Shown one piece after another: positions 25,376 to 37,340 of a stretch of 64,000 bases of DNA. A program made the translations under genes and the position numbers. The notes below the pieces were generated by a model that saw nothing but the letters and a program-made list of their open reading frames with translations, did no database searches and was not told where the DNA came from. The DNA is from Fasciolopsis buskii (taxonomy: Eukaryota; Platyhelminthes; Trematoda; Plagiorchiida; Fasciolidae), in NCBI GenBank assembly GCA_008360955.1, contig LUCM01002286.1, positions 190,066 to 254,065 of the forward strand. The letters run 5' to 3'. Position 1 is the first letter of the stretch. Every line of letters begins with the position of its first letter.

Positions 25376-28300
25376 GAGAGATCATCACGGTTTGGTAAAA
25401 TTTGCCAAGCGGCAAAACACTTATTTTTATTTGGCCTTTAGGAATGAAGCAACTGTGCCGTCTTTCCGTTGTCCCCCAAACGTGAATTAGGCACTGACGT
25501 CGAGTGGTCAGTAATTTCCTGTGCACCAAATCAGTTATCATTAACCTTAATTGCTTTGTTATTGCCTGATAATGAGATCACTGACCATTCACATCTTAGA
25601 GCATACAGTCAACATAAAATGACCTGTCCAACTGTCCTTTATCATTCGATTTTTAACAAGTCCTACTAGGCTTCATGTTTACATCTGAAATGATACTATT
25701 CGATGTTTTCTTAGTTTATCTTCATTAATTTTTACTTAACATTCCCAGAATCACTCCTCAAAGATAATTTGTTCACAGCAGATTTAGCTTTAATTCACTT
25801 TGGATTTTCTACTCCAAAATGAGTTAGGTGCGTTGGCACTTTTTAGCAGCAAGTTCTTTGCTAGTTTGTTCTGAAGAGAAAACCTTCTGGATTTGCCTTC
25901 GCTTGGCGATCCAGATTCTGGCTCTTGGATGTAACAACTGCGACTTCGATTCCACCAATCACCGATCGTTTCCCCGGAGTGGCAACTGTCTGTGATTTCC
26001 TTGTTGCAAAAATAATGCTCATTGTCCAATTCGAAATAAGAAGATGGAAAATGGCAAAATGTTGAAATCTACAATATTCTGAAATTGATGATAAGCCATG
26101 TGACCTTAGCTCATGGCGAGTCAACTGGCAAATGCTCATGGGCACGGAAGGATACCTCATGGTTTACCGTGATGCACTGCTTTGCGCTTGGTGTTGATTC
26201 TTTGTACGACTGCGTCCGTATTTTTAGAGCATTGCTGTGATTTGTGATCTGAATAGACGAAATAATTCTGCCGACTACTCTTCTATGTTTCCGGCCCAGA
26301 TGGTTCGGAAAGAAATATTCGTTGTTTCGAGTTCTACATCTTTGCTTTCCCTTTCTGCGTCATCCTCATCACATTAGTTACCGCAATCATCACGGCCGAA
26401 AGTAAAATTTCAATCATGATAGCAATAAGAAGATGAGAAAGAATTGTAATCTACGACGGTAAACACCATGGCATGTCCCACTGATCGTCGCTCTACGCAT
26501 CTATAACACGCTGTTATGAGAAGAATGAAAATACAAAGTGGCGAGGGCCTGGACTTGCAGGGTGCAAGGCGCATCAGCCAACACCTGGGGTGCGGTACAC
26601 AAACGTAAAATGCACACTTGCACTCTATCATCCTGATTCCACAAAACTCGACAAAATGATCCTCGCTGTCTAAGCGCTGATTCCATTTCCTTCATTATCT
26701 CCGGTTGATTGATTTCGGAATCTCCTGAACCCATTCACAAAATGGTTTACTATCCGTTACAGAATTTGTTGGTCGAAAATTTTTATGGAAACTGTCTGAT
26801 TTCTCCTAGTTCCCACTGTAATGCAATTGCATAATATTGCTTCTCGAGCGATCTGACTAATGATACCATGATAACAAAATACCGACGATTCCGGTTCCAT
26901 ACTGCTGACGTGCAAAACAATCAAAAGTGCAGCACCAAAATGGAATTAACCATTCCAGCTGCAAATGCCAGTCACAAACAAGATAACGTAACGGAGGTCA
27001 AACAGAACTTTTGGAACTTATTGATATTTGATTCGGGTCAATGTAAAAATTGAAAACATGAATTGCTGTTTTAAGCTGCGGCTACTCAGGTACACTGAGC
27101 CACACAAAGTTTGTTGCTATATCTTGGGCAGAAATAATGTTTTTCACAAATGAAACAACCAATTGTTTTGTAGATTGAATACATTTTAGATCAACCTGTC
27201 TCGAATACAAAGTCTGTTACGCTTTTGTTGCTCCTGAATGAAACAAATTTCCTTGACTGCAGCAAATCAAAACGGGAAGGATTTCCGGCAATGTGGAAAT
27301 AATATTTCAGATTTGGACAGCCATTGTAGTAGTATCACTTGCTAATGAAGGAATAAAGTTCGCACGGAAGCAGTACGCGATCCGCGCATTCGATAAGCAG
27401 CGGTATTCGCAAAACCGGAAGTTTACTTCCGGCGGTATTTTTTCCAGTTACAGGAACAATCGAAAACTAGAACCATTGGCCTTATTTCTCAGGAGTGCCT
27501 GTGAAAACCGAAGAAAGGTTTCTCACGGAGCACCGCTGCAATTTTCCATTGAAAGCATCCATGCACAACCTCGGCAGTTCATGTGGCATCTTTGTTCTTT
27601 GTTCTTTTATTATTTCAAAAATCAAAGATTCTTTTAGGTTAGCTTCTAAAAGCTTGAAATGGCGGACTGACGATTTCATACTTATGAAGCACAGTTCACT
27701 AGACAACGTGCAATTCCGAAAAAAACAATATCGGTTTCGGCATCAACTGTAGGCGCAGCTGAACACATTTTCTTTGGTTATTAATTCTATTCAATCAATA
27801 AATTTGTTAAAACATAATCTTGAACAACGGATTCACCGTTTCGTGGCAATATCAGTTTTTGATTAGGCATTTTGCCCCAACCTTGAACCGAACTACTTTG
27901 TGCAGGATACTAATCACGCTGTAACTTGAAGTCATAAGAAGGGATATTCGCTAGTTCCGCGGCTGATCATCATGACACATATCAGCTTTCTGCCATGCCA
28001 TCGTCATTTTTATTGCCAGGATAGCCCCAGAAACCATAGAACTCTATTCGCTTTTAAACACTTGACAGTAACTAGGTATTTTGCGGCTATAAACTCGTAA
28101 CTTGATATTAGTGTGGCAACCTATATGGCTGCATCCTCGACGATTTTTGTAGAACTATTTGTCTACTATAAAATTAGTCAGTAGCTAAAACTTGTGAAAG
28201 CAAACTGCGCAACGGATAAGCTCGGTTTCACTAGGCCAAGCCACAAAAGTTTGGTCTTTTTGATATCAGAGTTTCATTCTCTAATGTAAAATTTTCGTTT

Positions 28301-31300
28301 TAATTCCCAACAATAAATGCCGATCAGGAGGCCACACATTTTCTAAGGTTGGCAAAGATGGACAACTAATCAACTACCGACACATGCAGCTGACAAATTC
28401 GCAAAATATTCACCCGTTTAATTGCTTGACACATTGTGAAAATGCAGTGATAATACGCAATCATACTAAAACCGGCAGATGAAAACAGTCCGAACTGTTG
28501 AAATGCACCTAAAGTACATAGTGAGTCGAAATCTGTTGTTTTCCGTTTGGCCTTCCCTTTTTTCCATCACCAGTGTGCATAGATTTTACGCGAACATATA
28601 AAATGTCGCTTTTAGCAGTTGCCTGAAGGATAAATATGAGGAAAATACCTGAAGTTAAATGACCAACAACAGATCAATTATCGTCAAAATCAGCGAGGAG
28701 TCTGACATTTCAGGATATTCGCAGATAAAGCGATGTATCATTGACAGCAAAACGCTCTACTTTTCTACGGGAGGAGAAAATAGATGAACACGGGAAATCA
28801 GACAGAAGAATCAGTGTCGTAGATGGTGCCTGGTTGTAAACAAATTTAGAAGCTGAACGGGAATTAGGATTTTACGTGAAGTGAAGGAAGGTCATCTAGG
28901 TTAAAGGATTGATTCTGTTATTTGAACAAACGAACAAGGGTCGCACTTTTTATGGCGGATCGACGATTGTAAAATGCATCTTATCGGTAATTGAGAACTG
29001 AAGAGCAAATTAGCACACTCAAGCACAGCAGATGTTGACTTACGTCACTTCATAAATTGACCAGAAAATACACGTGTGCTTAAAAACCGACTGAAAAAAG
29101 GGAAAATATTTTATAGTCGCAGAAAGATGCACATAGCATACACGGTCGGTAAGATAAATGATTTTGTTGGAGTAATTGCATGAAGTATGCCATAGGAAAG
29201 GGTATTGGTATTTTTTCTACGCTGCTTTTGTGATCAAATATAGAAAATGAAATTGGCTTAACAAATTCTAGCAGAGAATAAATCTAGGGAAGTGAATAAG
29301 GTTAGTAACATGCAATAAAGTGAAATTCAGAAGAATATGTTCCAAGTGCATCTGTAACTTTGATTACGGTGTATGCACCAAGTTGATGAGCAACCTGGTT
29401 TTCGGACAAAAAGATACGCATTACAAATAATGAAACGTTGACGCAATTTTGGCAATTTATTCTACCAGATTAAGTGATTGCACATAAATCTAGTAATCTG
29501 CTGTCAGTATTTGCAGATATGGCGCTCCAAAATACCAAACGCCGATCGCAGGGCCGTTTCGTCCAAAGTGTGCTGTTGAATATGAGGAAATGTCAACTTG
29601 GCAAGAGTAAGAAATAACTGGGAAAATTAGGAAACTTTTCAGTACTCTAGAGTTTTCAGTGACAAATAGGGAACTGGTCGCGAACGCTAGTGACAAAATT
29701 GTGACAAGAATTCGTCTTTTTGCTTACAAAAGTACAACACTAATAGAATCACAGAAAAGATCCAATGGAGCAATCAATAATGATGAACTGCTATCAACCC
29801 CGGCTTACTTTTCATCTTCCTTGGACCGTAATCGAATTCATATCTGTGAAAAAGGTTTCACAAAAACCCGCAGAATTATGCTCTAATTTTATGGTTTCCC
29901 AGAGTGCAACACCCAGTTATCACGAACGGTTACATCCATGATGCATCGCGAACAAGTTTCATTAAAATTTGTGTATAAAAGCGGACATGCGGTAACAACT
30001 AGGAGCTAGATAAAAACAAATAGAAATTTTTCTTTTCAGTTTTTTTCCAGCTATTGAATACAATCAACTAAAGGTTTGCTTTGGATGCTCAGTATCTGCT
30101 TAGACTTTCCATGATATACTTGTGCTTGGAGAACAGTGGGAAACCAAACTCTCAGAAATATAACTAATCATGGCCGAATGAATGATGACTGCTTTCCCAC
30201 CAATAAATTATACCTTTTTAATGTAAGCTTTAGTGGGGCTTAGAGAGTGGTATTAATTTTCTATTATTCTTTGCTTCATCGGACGTTTTGATATTGAAAA
30301 ATGTCAGTGCGAGATGAGTGTTCTGTTGACTCTTTGTATTGTTTTTATCATGGAAGGTAATTAAAATATCACTTTGACTGGAAGTAGACTGAAATGAATG
30401 AATAAAACAATGTGAGAAATTATTGTTCTTGTGAAGGACAAACGCGGTCCGCTGATCTACGTACCCTGTAAGCAGTGATTCAGAATTAATTCCTGGATTG
30501 ACATTATGGGTGCCACTTACCGCAGTTTCAGTATTCTAATTATCAACAAATGGCATTGCCCGGTTTTTTTTCGGACGTTTCATTGATACTGGATCGTTAC
30601 CCAAAGTTCCGAGAGATTCATTTTCCAGTGCGAATATACTTTTTCACTAATGAAAGTCATGAAAGTACTAGGCCGTTATTTTTTATCCATCCGTATGCGA
30701 ACCATATTACTGAGAAGAAAGACAAGTGTGTAGTTACTTCCCTCCTCTTAAGAGTCGTCAGAAGCAATGCAAACTTATTGGGCCGTGACTGAAACTCGGT
30801 GACTAAAGTACTAGTGTCGGCCTTAGGTTCAGTTAATGGTTCCTGGAAGTTTGAGACTGTTGAACTTGACTTTTAGACCGCAAACGCTTCACTATCGGTC
30901 GACAGCAGGGGATCAGCAAGATAAACTTCCTGTAAACCAGTCACCTCTGTGGTCAGGTTATCCGGAATGGTTAGTCGCCTGTCGGATTTAGTCTGCCATT
31001 GTTTGTTTTGTTGTTTTGGGATGTATTCAAGGATATTATTGGCTGAGACAAACAATAACTAGACACTTCGAAAACTGTACGCTGTACGGGAGAATGCTTT
31101 TTTACTTCTGTTCATTAACTAGCTTTATTTCTTAGGTGAATTCGTTTTTGCTTTTGTCAGTGACTTTTGTTTACTATAAAGCAACTTTACGATATTTCTA
31201 GAGTGAGTCTTCCCCAATGACATGTTGCCATGTAGAAGAGATATAGCTTGTAACAGGTCTGCAACCGGGAGCATTCAAGTTTAATCACCATGACGATGAC

Positions 31301-31390
31301 CGACTGATCAATGTTAATCACATTTAAAAGCATTCGCCCACAGATCATATTTCATGTGACCTCGTTTGATCTGCAATTTTCTTCTAACTT

Positions 31391-31430
31391 ATATATAGAT
31401 ATAGATATATATATATCTCTGTATATATAC
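31391..31430. repeat. (TA)n-rich microsatellite
   Basis: This is an interrupted TA tract with GATA units, about 220 bp upstream of the exon at 31651. It is not conserved in position relative to the other exons. Confidence 0.9.
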
Positions 31431-31650
31431 ATTTTATTCTGTATTTTTCTCATGCGCATAGTAGTGAGTGAAGATATATCGTTTTCTGTTTATCGAGCCG
31501 TTGTTCCATAGTTTGGTAGTGTCCAGTCCACATCGAATATTCAGAGATCCCATTGATAATCCCACATCCATATATTGCGTACTCAGTACGTCACATTAGC
31601 CATGTCCAACCAATAACTATTGATTGCCGTCTGCATATTTTACCATTCAG

Positions 31651-31779
31651 ATATTGATGAATGCTCCCAACAGCCAGATCGCTGCGGGAAAGAACACCGT
31701 TGTGTTAATGTCGAAGGCTCGTACAACTGTGTGTGTGCGTCGGGCTACAAAGCTGCGGAAGACTCGAAACGCTGTGTGG
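31651..31779 (+). CDS. Exon encoding a calcium-binding EGF-like domain (cbEGF c), fibulin-like gene
   Basis: This 129 bp exon of 43 codons follows TTTTACCATTCAG (AG at 31649-31650). It ends before a consensus donor GTAAGT at 31780 and is phase 1 at both ends. The domain reads (D)IDEC, then DRC, HRC, YNC, CVC and KRC for its six cysteines. The central CVNVEGSYNC fits the calcium-binding and beta-hydroxylation consensus, with Asn at the usual position and an aromatic Tyr. The segment CGKEHRCVN is very close to the fibulin-1/fibulin-2 pattern CGKGHRCVN (recalled family knowledge), the best single clue to identity. This is the strongest exon of the four by splice signals. Confidence 0.95.
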
Positions 31780-34700
31780 GTAAGTCCTTCTAGGCGATTC
31801 TCGTCCACTTCATTCACTGGGGAAACGCAGGTGTATGAGTGGGGGAGAAGTAATAAGTGGACCAGAAAAAGAAATTGGATAACCGCGACATTTATTGCAA
31901 ACGGTAGTTTGTTCTTTCTGTTCAGTAAGCAAAAACCACGCTCAGTCCCAGCAATCCAACCCGATATCACCGGTGTGATGTAGATTCATTAATCAACTTG
32001 GCCAGTAAATACGATCACGAGGTCGACTTTGTTCACTCGGACCACACAATTTGAAACAATCTATCATAACCGAATTATCATTTATCGAATGATATACATT
32101 ACAACTATTACGAAAACCGACATTTCAGATTTGAGTGAATTTTCGCTTCCGCAGATAAAATATAATTGTGGCAATTCGTTTAAAGAATCCCGAAGCACAA
32201 AAGCCATTTTGCTAGTGTTATGCGTTCCGTTCTAAAAACTTTAATTACATTCGAAAAGATGCTAGACATATGGAGGGTTCTCGGGAATGTTGCCGGTGAA
32301 TTAGTCTAATACTGCTTGTAACGCGGTAGTAACACTGGTAGTAGTAGAAACACGAGTGAGTGCAGATTTGCCTTGTAGGCGTAAAACTCCTGTTTACTTG
32401 TGGTTTCTACCGGGAACACCTCGAGTGCAGAAGTCCATTAGACCGTGGAGAATAATCTGCAACTATGTAGAAGCCAGTAGCGAAAGGATGCTCTTTGATT
32501 TTCTGCTCTTTTTAAACTAAACCTGAGGGACTAACCCTGGCGGGAAGTGTTCGACTGATACTCGTTTTGTTCCGAGTTTAAACAAATTGATCAAGGATAT
32601 TTACATACGGTAGTCAAATTAACAAATGTTAAAAAAATCCAATTGTAAAAGCAACGAAATGTTTCCATGTCTAATAATAGGGATGGCAAATATGTTATAC
32701 GATCAACTGAATAATTATGCCAACTGTATCAAAATGATCAGATTCGTTCACTCGGGCGAGTGTGGAATTTGCATATGGACTCCACCACGTTAGCTTCACT
32801 GGCTCTTCGTCGAGCCAATATTGAAAAATATGCGGATGACAGACTGATCAGCCACAGGAATTGTCCAAGTGCATGTTGGCATCTTTCCCTGTGGGACCTT
32901 TCCAATTCACTTATTCAAGAATTACCCAACACCGGCTGACCCGTTTGAATTCACAAATTTAATTTGTGACTTAGCACCGTATCGCGAATTTGACGAAGGC
33001 TAAAAAACTACTTTCACAATTAGCAGTGAAAACAGTACATCAATTTGGCTAACCGCATACACGGTGCCCGGGGTCAGGGACTGAACAAGAACAAATAAAC
33101 TAGACGTATGCTAAAAAGCTTACGACTAGAAGAACTGGACTAGAACTCCACGGATCAATAAACAAGACCCCAGTGCACTTGTTGGTAGAAAAAACCGTAT
33201 TATTTCGTAACAAGCAAGCGCATAACAAGATTGTCATCTTGTGGTTTAAAACCAGCACTTTACTTACCTCGGGGAAGATGATCGTTCGGATCGACATTCC
33301 ATTTAGGTCATTGGGGCCGAAAAAAATGACAAGGTTTTAAATTAGTCCGGCTCGTTTAGTTCACCCAGGTCGTGGTCTCAGCAATAAACGCGTCGACGTA
33401 CCCATAAGCGAGTTAAATGTCTCGTGGATAGTACCAACGAGGAGACCGTTCTTTGTGAGAGATATTGATTGCGCTGGTCGATGATACAGAATAACGCGTG
33501 CACACATAGATGCACAAAAACACACCCCACCTTCCCTTAAACCCTTCCGTGGTAAATTGGAAAAGAAAACGAACTTAGTGTATTTATCATGATGGACCGA
33601 GTGATTTTTTTCGTTTCTACGATATAATGTCGAGAAAAATAGATTGTACGTCGTACAAAGTCTACCATGGTTTATCGTCTATTGCCGTGTGTCTTACTTT
33701 TTCATCGCATATGGTGTGCTCTCATGTATAGTGGAATGTGGAATGATGATACATCATCCAATACTCGGTGTCACACCGGCATTTCAGCCAAAAAGTTAGA
33801 TTTGATAAATTTGACTCTTGCTTTGATGGATGTATCATCAACGAGCTTTCGTCGCGGATAGGACACCACAACATATTCGGTCGGAACATAATATTGGCTT
33901 CATATTAAATTCGTCAAGATTTCTTGTAATCCGAAAAAGATAATAGTAAATGGTCTTGGTTTTTTAGGCATCTTGGATGCTGTCAAATGCAAAAGAAATG
34001 AAGAAAACGTGTTCTCCAAAAAAACGCGTTACTCGCTAATTGATTAGAAATCCAGTTAGCTGTCACTCCGTCCCACTAGTCTTAGCCAGAACAACAAAGG
34101 CAGAAAGACATCAGAGTCTGACTTGTCAGACAAAAGCAAACTAAGCATATTGATTTTCTATGGTCAGCATTCATTGGTCGATTACTCCGCTGGCCAAATC
34201 TGTCCGGTTTTATTACCTGACGTTACCATCTGGCCATTTTGACCAACTGATCAACTAATGTTAACAGTGCGCTGTTGTTGCAGTTCTGCTAACTTTGGTC
34301 ACTCGAAGATTTAAAAATCACCAGCCTTACAATAAGGAGCCATTTTTTTACTTTTAAGAGACTTCGCCTATGTCATACGCACCCAAAATGTTTTGGGTCC
34401 GGCTAGTGTTGTCAGATTTGGATGCAGAAACGATACACAATTTCCGATCCTCAAAAATATATATGACAAAAACCGTTTTACCTTTTTTTGTTATTTGATG
34501 TTTATCAGAGGTCCTTAACTGTTCGAAATGAGTCACTCTGAGTTCTAATTTTCTCAAAAGTGGCTCTAATGCGATAAAATGACGTCTGGTCTCCTGTTTT
34601 AGCTAATCTGAATGCAAATGACAGGTTGGAAGGCTACTTTAAAAATTGCCTACATGACCTGTCGTCGTTAATTTCCCATGGTCATCATTGGGTTTTTCTC

Positions 34701-37089
34701 CCAGATATCGTGACAGATTTGTCGAGGAACAGCGTGTTCGACTTGTTTTTTTCCTAGTGAAGGTCAAGCTGCACCCCTATTGCGTACATATGTCAGTGGA
34801 ATCGACTTATCTTTGACTCTCTAAAACCACAAAAGTGGCTTTGATGCACTGGATCCACTAAAACACGCGCGGTGTGTCTCGACTGTCTATGTCTCCAACT
34901 GTTTATTGGTCGCGTCAACTAACAGGCCTGAAAGTGGCAGCTTCATACGAGTGTTTTATGTTTTTGTATATCGCGCCGCAAAATTGCCGAAACGTCTCTG
35001 GGGTTGATTCTACCAAGTTCATTATGTAATCTGTAGAAATCACTTTTCTTTTGGACATGTGGGAACTTTCTATGGTTGTCTAGTGCTACCTGTTTTGGAA
35101 CAGTTTTCAAGATACATGGGACCTCAAGCGAGACCACAGCTTCTTGTGCTTCTAATTTGAGATTTTCACGTGTACCAAGAATGTGACAGAACATCTCGTG
35201 TCGTTGTGAGCCCGCAATAAGCATGGATTAAAGCAAAGGAAAATGCACTTAGGTAACTGCAATTAGATGCCGTTGTTGGTTGAAAGATGGGTCTAAGCGA
35301 GTAGTTTTTCACTATAGATAGTCAGTAAATCCTAGAAAGTGGTGCCTTTGTAATTTTGTTTGCACTGCTCTACAATGTCACCTGTACTTAACTGCAAACT
35401 CCCAGCAAACGACAGTCAGTTAAACCAAGTTGCTAACTTATCTGAACCAGTTCTCAACTGTCTATTGAACATCAACAATTCATCATGGATCCCTTATCCC
35501 TAAGCAGCTCTTGTGTGACACCAGCCAACCGCTCATCAACTGATTACCTTCTAAGCAGAGCCCTAATTTCCTTAAGCCAAACAAAAAATTGGCATTCGTC
35601 CTAAAATTCGCACCCCAGTTAGGTTGCCACGGATGTGCACTGTCCATAGTTTGTAACAAGAGTGAAATAGCAGTGGTTCCTGGGTTTTCAGTTGTGATTT
35701 GTATGTTGAAATTGCATGAATTATCTTTAAATACTGTTCACCTTTGTATGTGTGACAAAATGACCAAGGGACTCATTGGGTAAGTCGCGTACTGTGTTGT
35801 CGATGAAACGCGCATGTCAACCAATCATGCGACATTTTCTTGCCAACAAGTCATATCACTGATTCATGCCAAGTACGGAGAAAATCGGCACATTGTTTGT
35901 AATGCTGAATTCAGCCTTCCCGTCCCAGGTGGAATACCTTGAACAGACTGAAGAGTTCAAATCCGCGGTAACGTGCAGCAGAGACTATAAGTATGCATTG
36001 TTATTAGTCGGATTAAGGGACTGTATACTGTTTGCTTAAAAGCCGAAGCAGGAATTTTCAAGACACTGGTGTAAATGACGCTCTAAGCAATTAAAGATCA
36101 ATAAAAGATACTGGTACAAAACAAAGTAGATAAAAAGAACGTCTGCTCACGCAAAAGTGACACAAAAATGGCTTGTTCCTGACAAAAATAACGAGACAAA
36201 ACAACAATCGGTACATGGAAGTACCATGTTAGCACAGTTCGAATAAGAAAATTGTAATCACTACAACTTCGAACGCCATGAACAGGCGCTGTTGTAGCGT
36301 TTTCTTTTAGACTACATAATTTACCAGATACGATCTGAAAGCAGCTACCGAAACAACCCTGTACCTTCCCTTCGGATCTGGCTTGTACATGCGTGGACGG
36401 AAAGCATTTAGTCTGCAATTTGCGAATCTACAAGACAAATCAAACAACCAGATGTCCGATAGTTTGTGAACGAATGATTTTGCGTCTGGTACGAAATAAA
36501 TATATGAAAGCATGCTACCCCAGTGTATTCGACAACATTCCTCCAGTATTTATGAAACCCACAATATTTTGGTGATTCATGAACTCGTTCTTTTTCATGC
36601 ACCGCTTCAAGTCTAATACTAGCCACCTACTGTCAACCATATAGCGAACATAAGATAACGCATAGGGTGAGTAAACTACTTCATTTCAAAATCTTTTTCA
36701 AAAATCAATGGATTCTTGTATTTCCTCTTTTGCTCTAAAGTAACGGCCACCTTAGTGTCAGAACAGGTGATTAAAAGCACCGCACAGGAGTCACTTGCCA
36801 CAACAGAGCGTTTGGACGATTGCAGTACTACAGTTATCCAGCAGAATAATGCGATGACTAAAATTCAAATGAGTGGATTTTTTATGAAATTAGGTTCTGT
36901 TCCCTTTAAATTGACTAGTATTAGAATACGGCGGTATATGTAGCAAATGTCCAACTGACAGACGCTACGAGTGCTTTGAATAGTCGGATGTCGTTTTGCA
37001 GAAGAATTTCTCGCCGAATTCCATAGAAACTGACAAAAAAGGAAGCTATTATGCTTCTCCGTTATTGTTTCTGAAATCGTTTAGTAATT

Positions 37090-37212
37090 CATGAAATAAT
37101 TCACCATGTAATATCATCGTTCAACTTACCATTAAAAAACCATGGAAGCACTGTACAGCTGTTTCATCCTTGTTAAGAATCATCAGCAGTGCATATCCAC
37201 CGCGCCCGAACT
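37090..37212 (-). mobile_element. tRNA-related hammerhead SINE, copy 2 (3' half)
   Basis: Read on the minus strand it starts inside the tRNA-like head at the box B GGTTCGCGTCC (about 37220-37210). It continues through GGTGGATATGCACTGCTGATGA, the rest of the hammerhead, GCTTCCATGG, and a tail ending near TTATTTCATGAA. The upstream part of the head with box A is missing, replaced by the inverted neighbour. It is the best preserved copy of the family in the window. Confidence 0.8.
37144..37198 (-). ncRNA. Predicted type I hammerhead ribozyme (HHR-1)
   Basis: All core elements are present on the minus strand. CUGAUGA is at 37186-37180 and GAAAC at 37165-37161. Helix I is GCACUG paired with CAGUGC (6 bp, 37192-37187 with 37153-37148), extended by GGAU against UUCC. 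Helix III is the self-complementary ACAGCUGU with almost no loop, as in the very short helix III of schistosome hammerheads. The cleavage triplet is GUA, predicting a cut between 37154 and 37153. Helix II (UUCU...GGAU) is weak: its first pair is U-U where natural ribozymes normally have G-C. The fold is therefore complete, but activity is probably reduced. The host gene is on the opposite strand, so the ribozyme is antisense to its pre-mRNA. Confidence 0.72.
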
Positions 37213-37340
37213 GGGACGCGAACCTGGAACGAACGATTTTGATGATTCCTAACAAGGATGAAACAGCTGTACAGCGGTTCCACGGTTTCTTAATGGTCAG
37301 TTGGGCGATGATATCAAATAGGGAATTATTTCATGAAAAC
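37213..37340 (+). mobile_element. tRNA-related hammerhead SINE, copy 3 (inverted partner of copy 2)
   Basis: From about 37240 this copy repeats the ribozyme and tail of copy 2 in opposite orientation (TGATGATTCCTAACAAGGATG onward, ending TTATTTCATGAAA). The two arms are about 99 bp each around a spacer of about 50 bp. Between the arms lies the head remnant of copy 2. Confidence 0.8.
37226..37281 (+). ncRNA. Degenerate hammerhead ribozyme (HHR-2) in the inverted partner
   Basis: On the + strand the core reads UUGAUGA (37239-37245), so the first core base, which should be C and pair with G8, is U. GAAAC (37260-37264), the ACAGCUGU helix III and the GUA cleavage triplet (37269-37271) are intact. 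The 5' strand of helix I is not the family sequence, yet GGAAC at 37226-37230 can still pair with GUUCC at 37277-37281. This copy is sense to the host pre-mRNA but is expected to be inactive or nearly so because of the C-to-U change. Confidence 0.5.

Larger units (their letters stand above)
9060..31650 (+). other. Very large intron, about 22.6 kb
   Basis: No further EGF-like or other recognisable exon was found on the + strand, although short exons with unfamiliar sequence would be missed by eye. The intron contains the second copy of the interspersed repeat (23.0 kb), a full-length but decayed SINE (25.2 kb, minus), TA-rich tracts at 21.5 and 31.4 kb, and a degenerate trinucleotide tract near 19.85 kb. 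The rest, including 9.5-19.8 kb and 26-31 kb, shows nothing I can name. Open frames such as 26501-26734 (minus) and 27293-27637 (+) have no family resemblance. Confidence 0.75.

Noticed and set aside
25140..25541. 133-codon minus-strand open frame as a gene
   Set aside because: It reads through the tRNA-like head, ribozyme region and tail of a SINE copy and shows no protein domain.
26410..26734. Two overlapping minus-strand open frames of 73 and 77 codons
   Set aside because: The cysteine content is suggestive but the spacing fits no family I know, and splice signals in a common frame were not found.
30305..30357. Possible further EGF-like exon because of a GATGAGTGT (Asp-Glu-Cys) codon string before GTAATT
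   Set aside because: The frame lacks the other five cysteines and the Asn-x-Gly-Ser-aromatic signature, so the match is chance.
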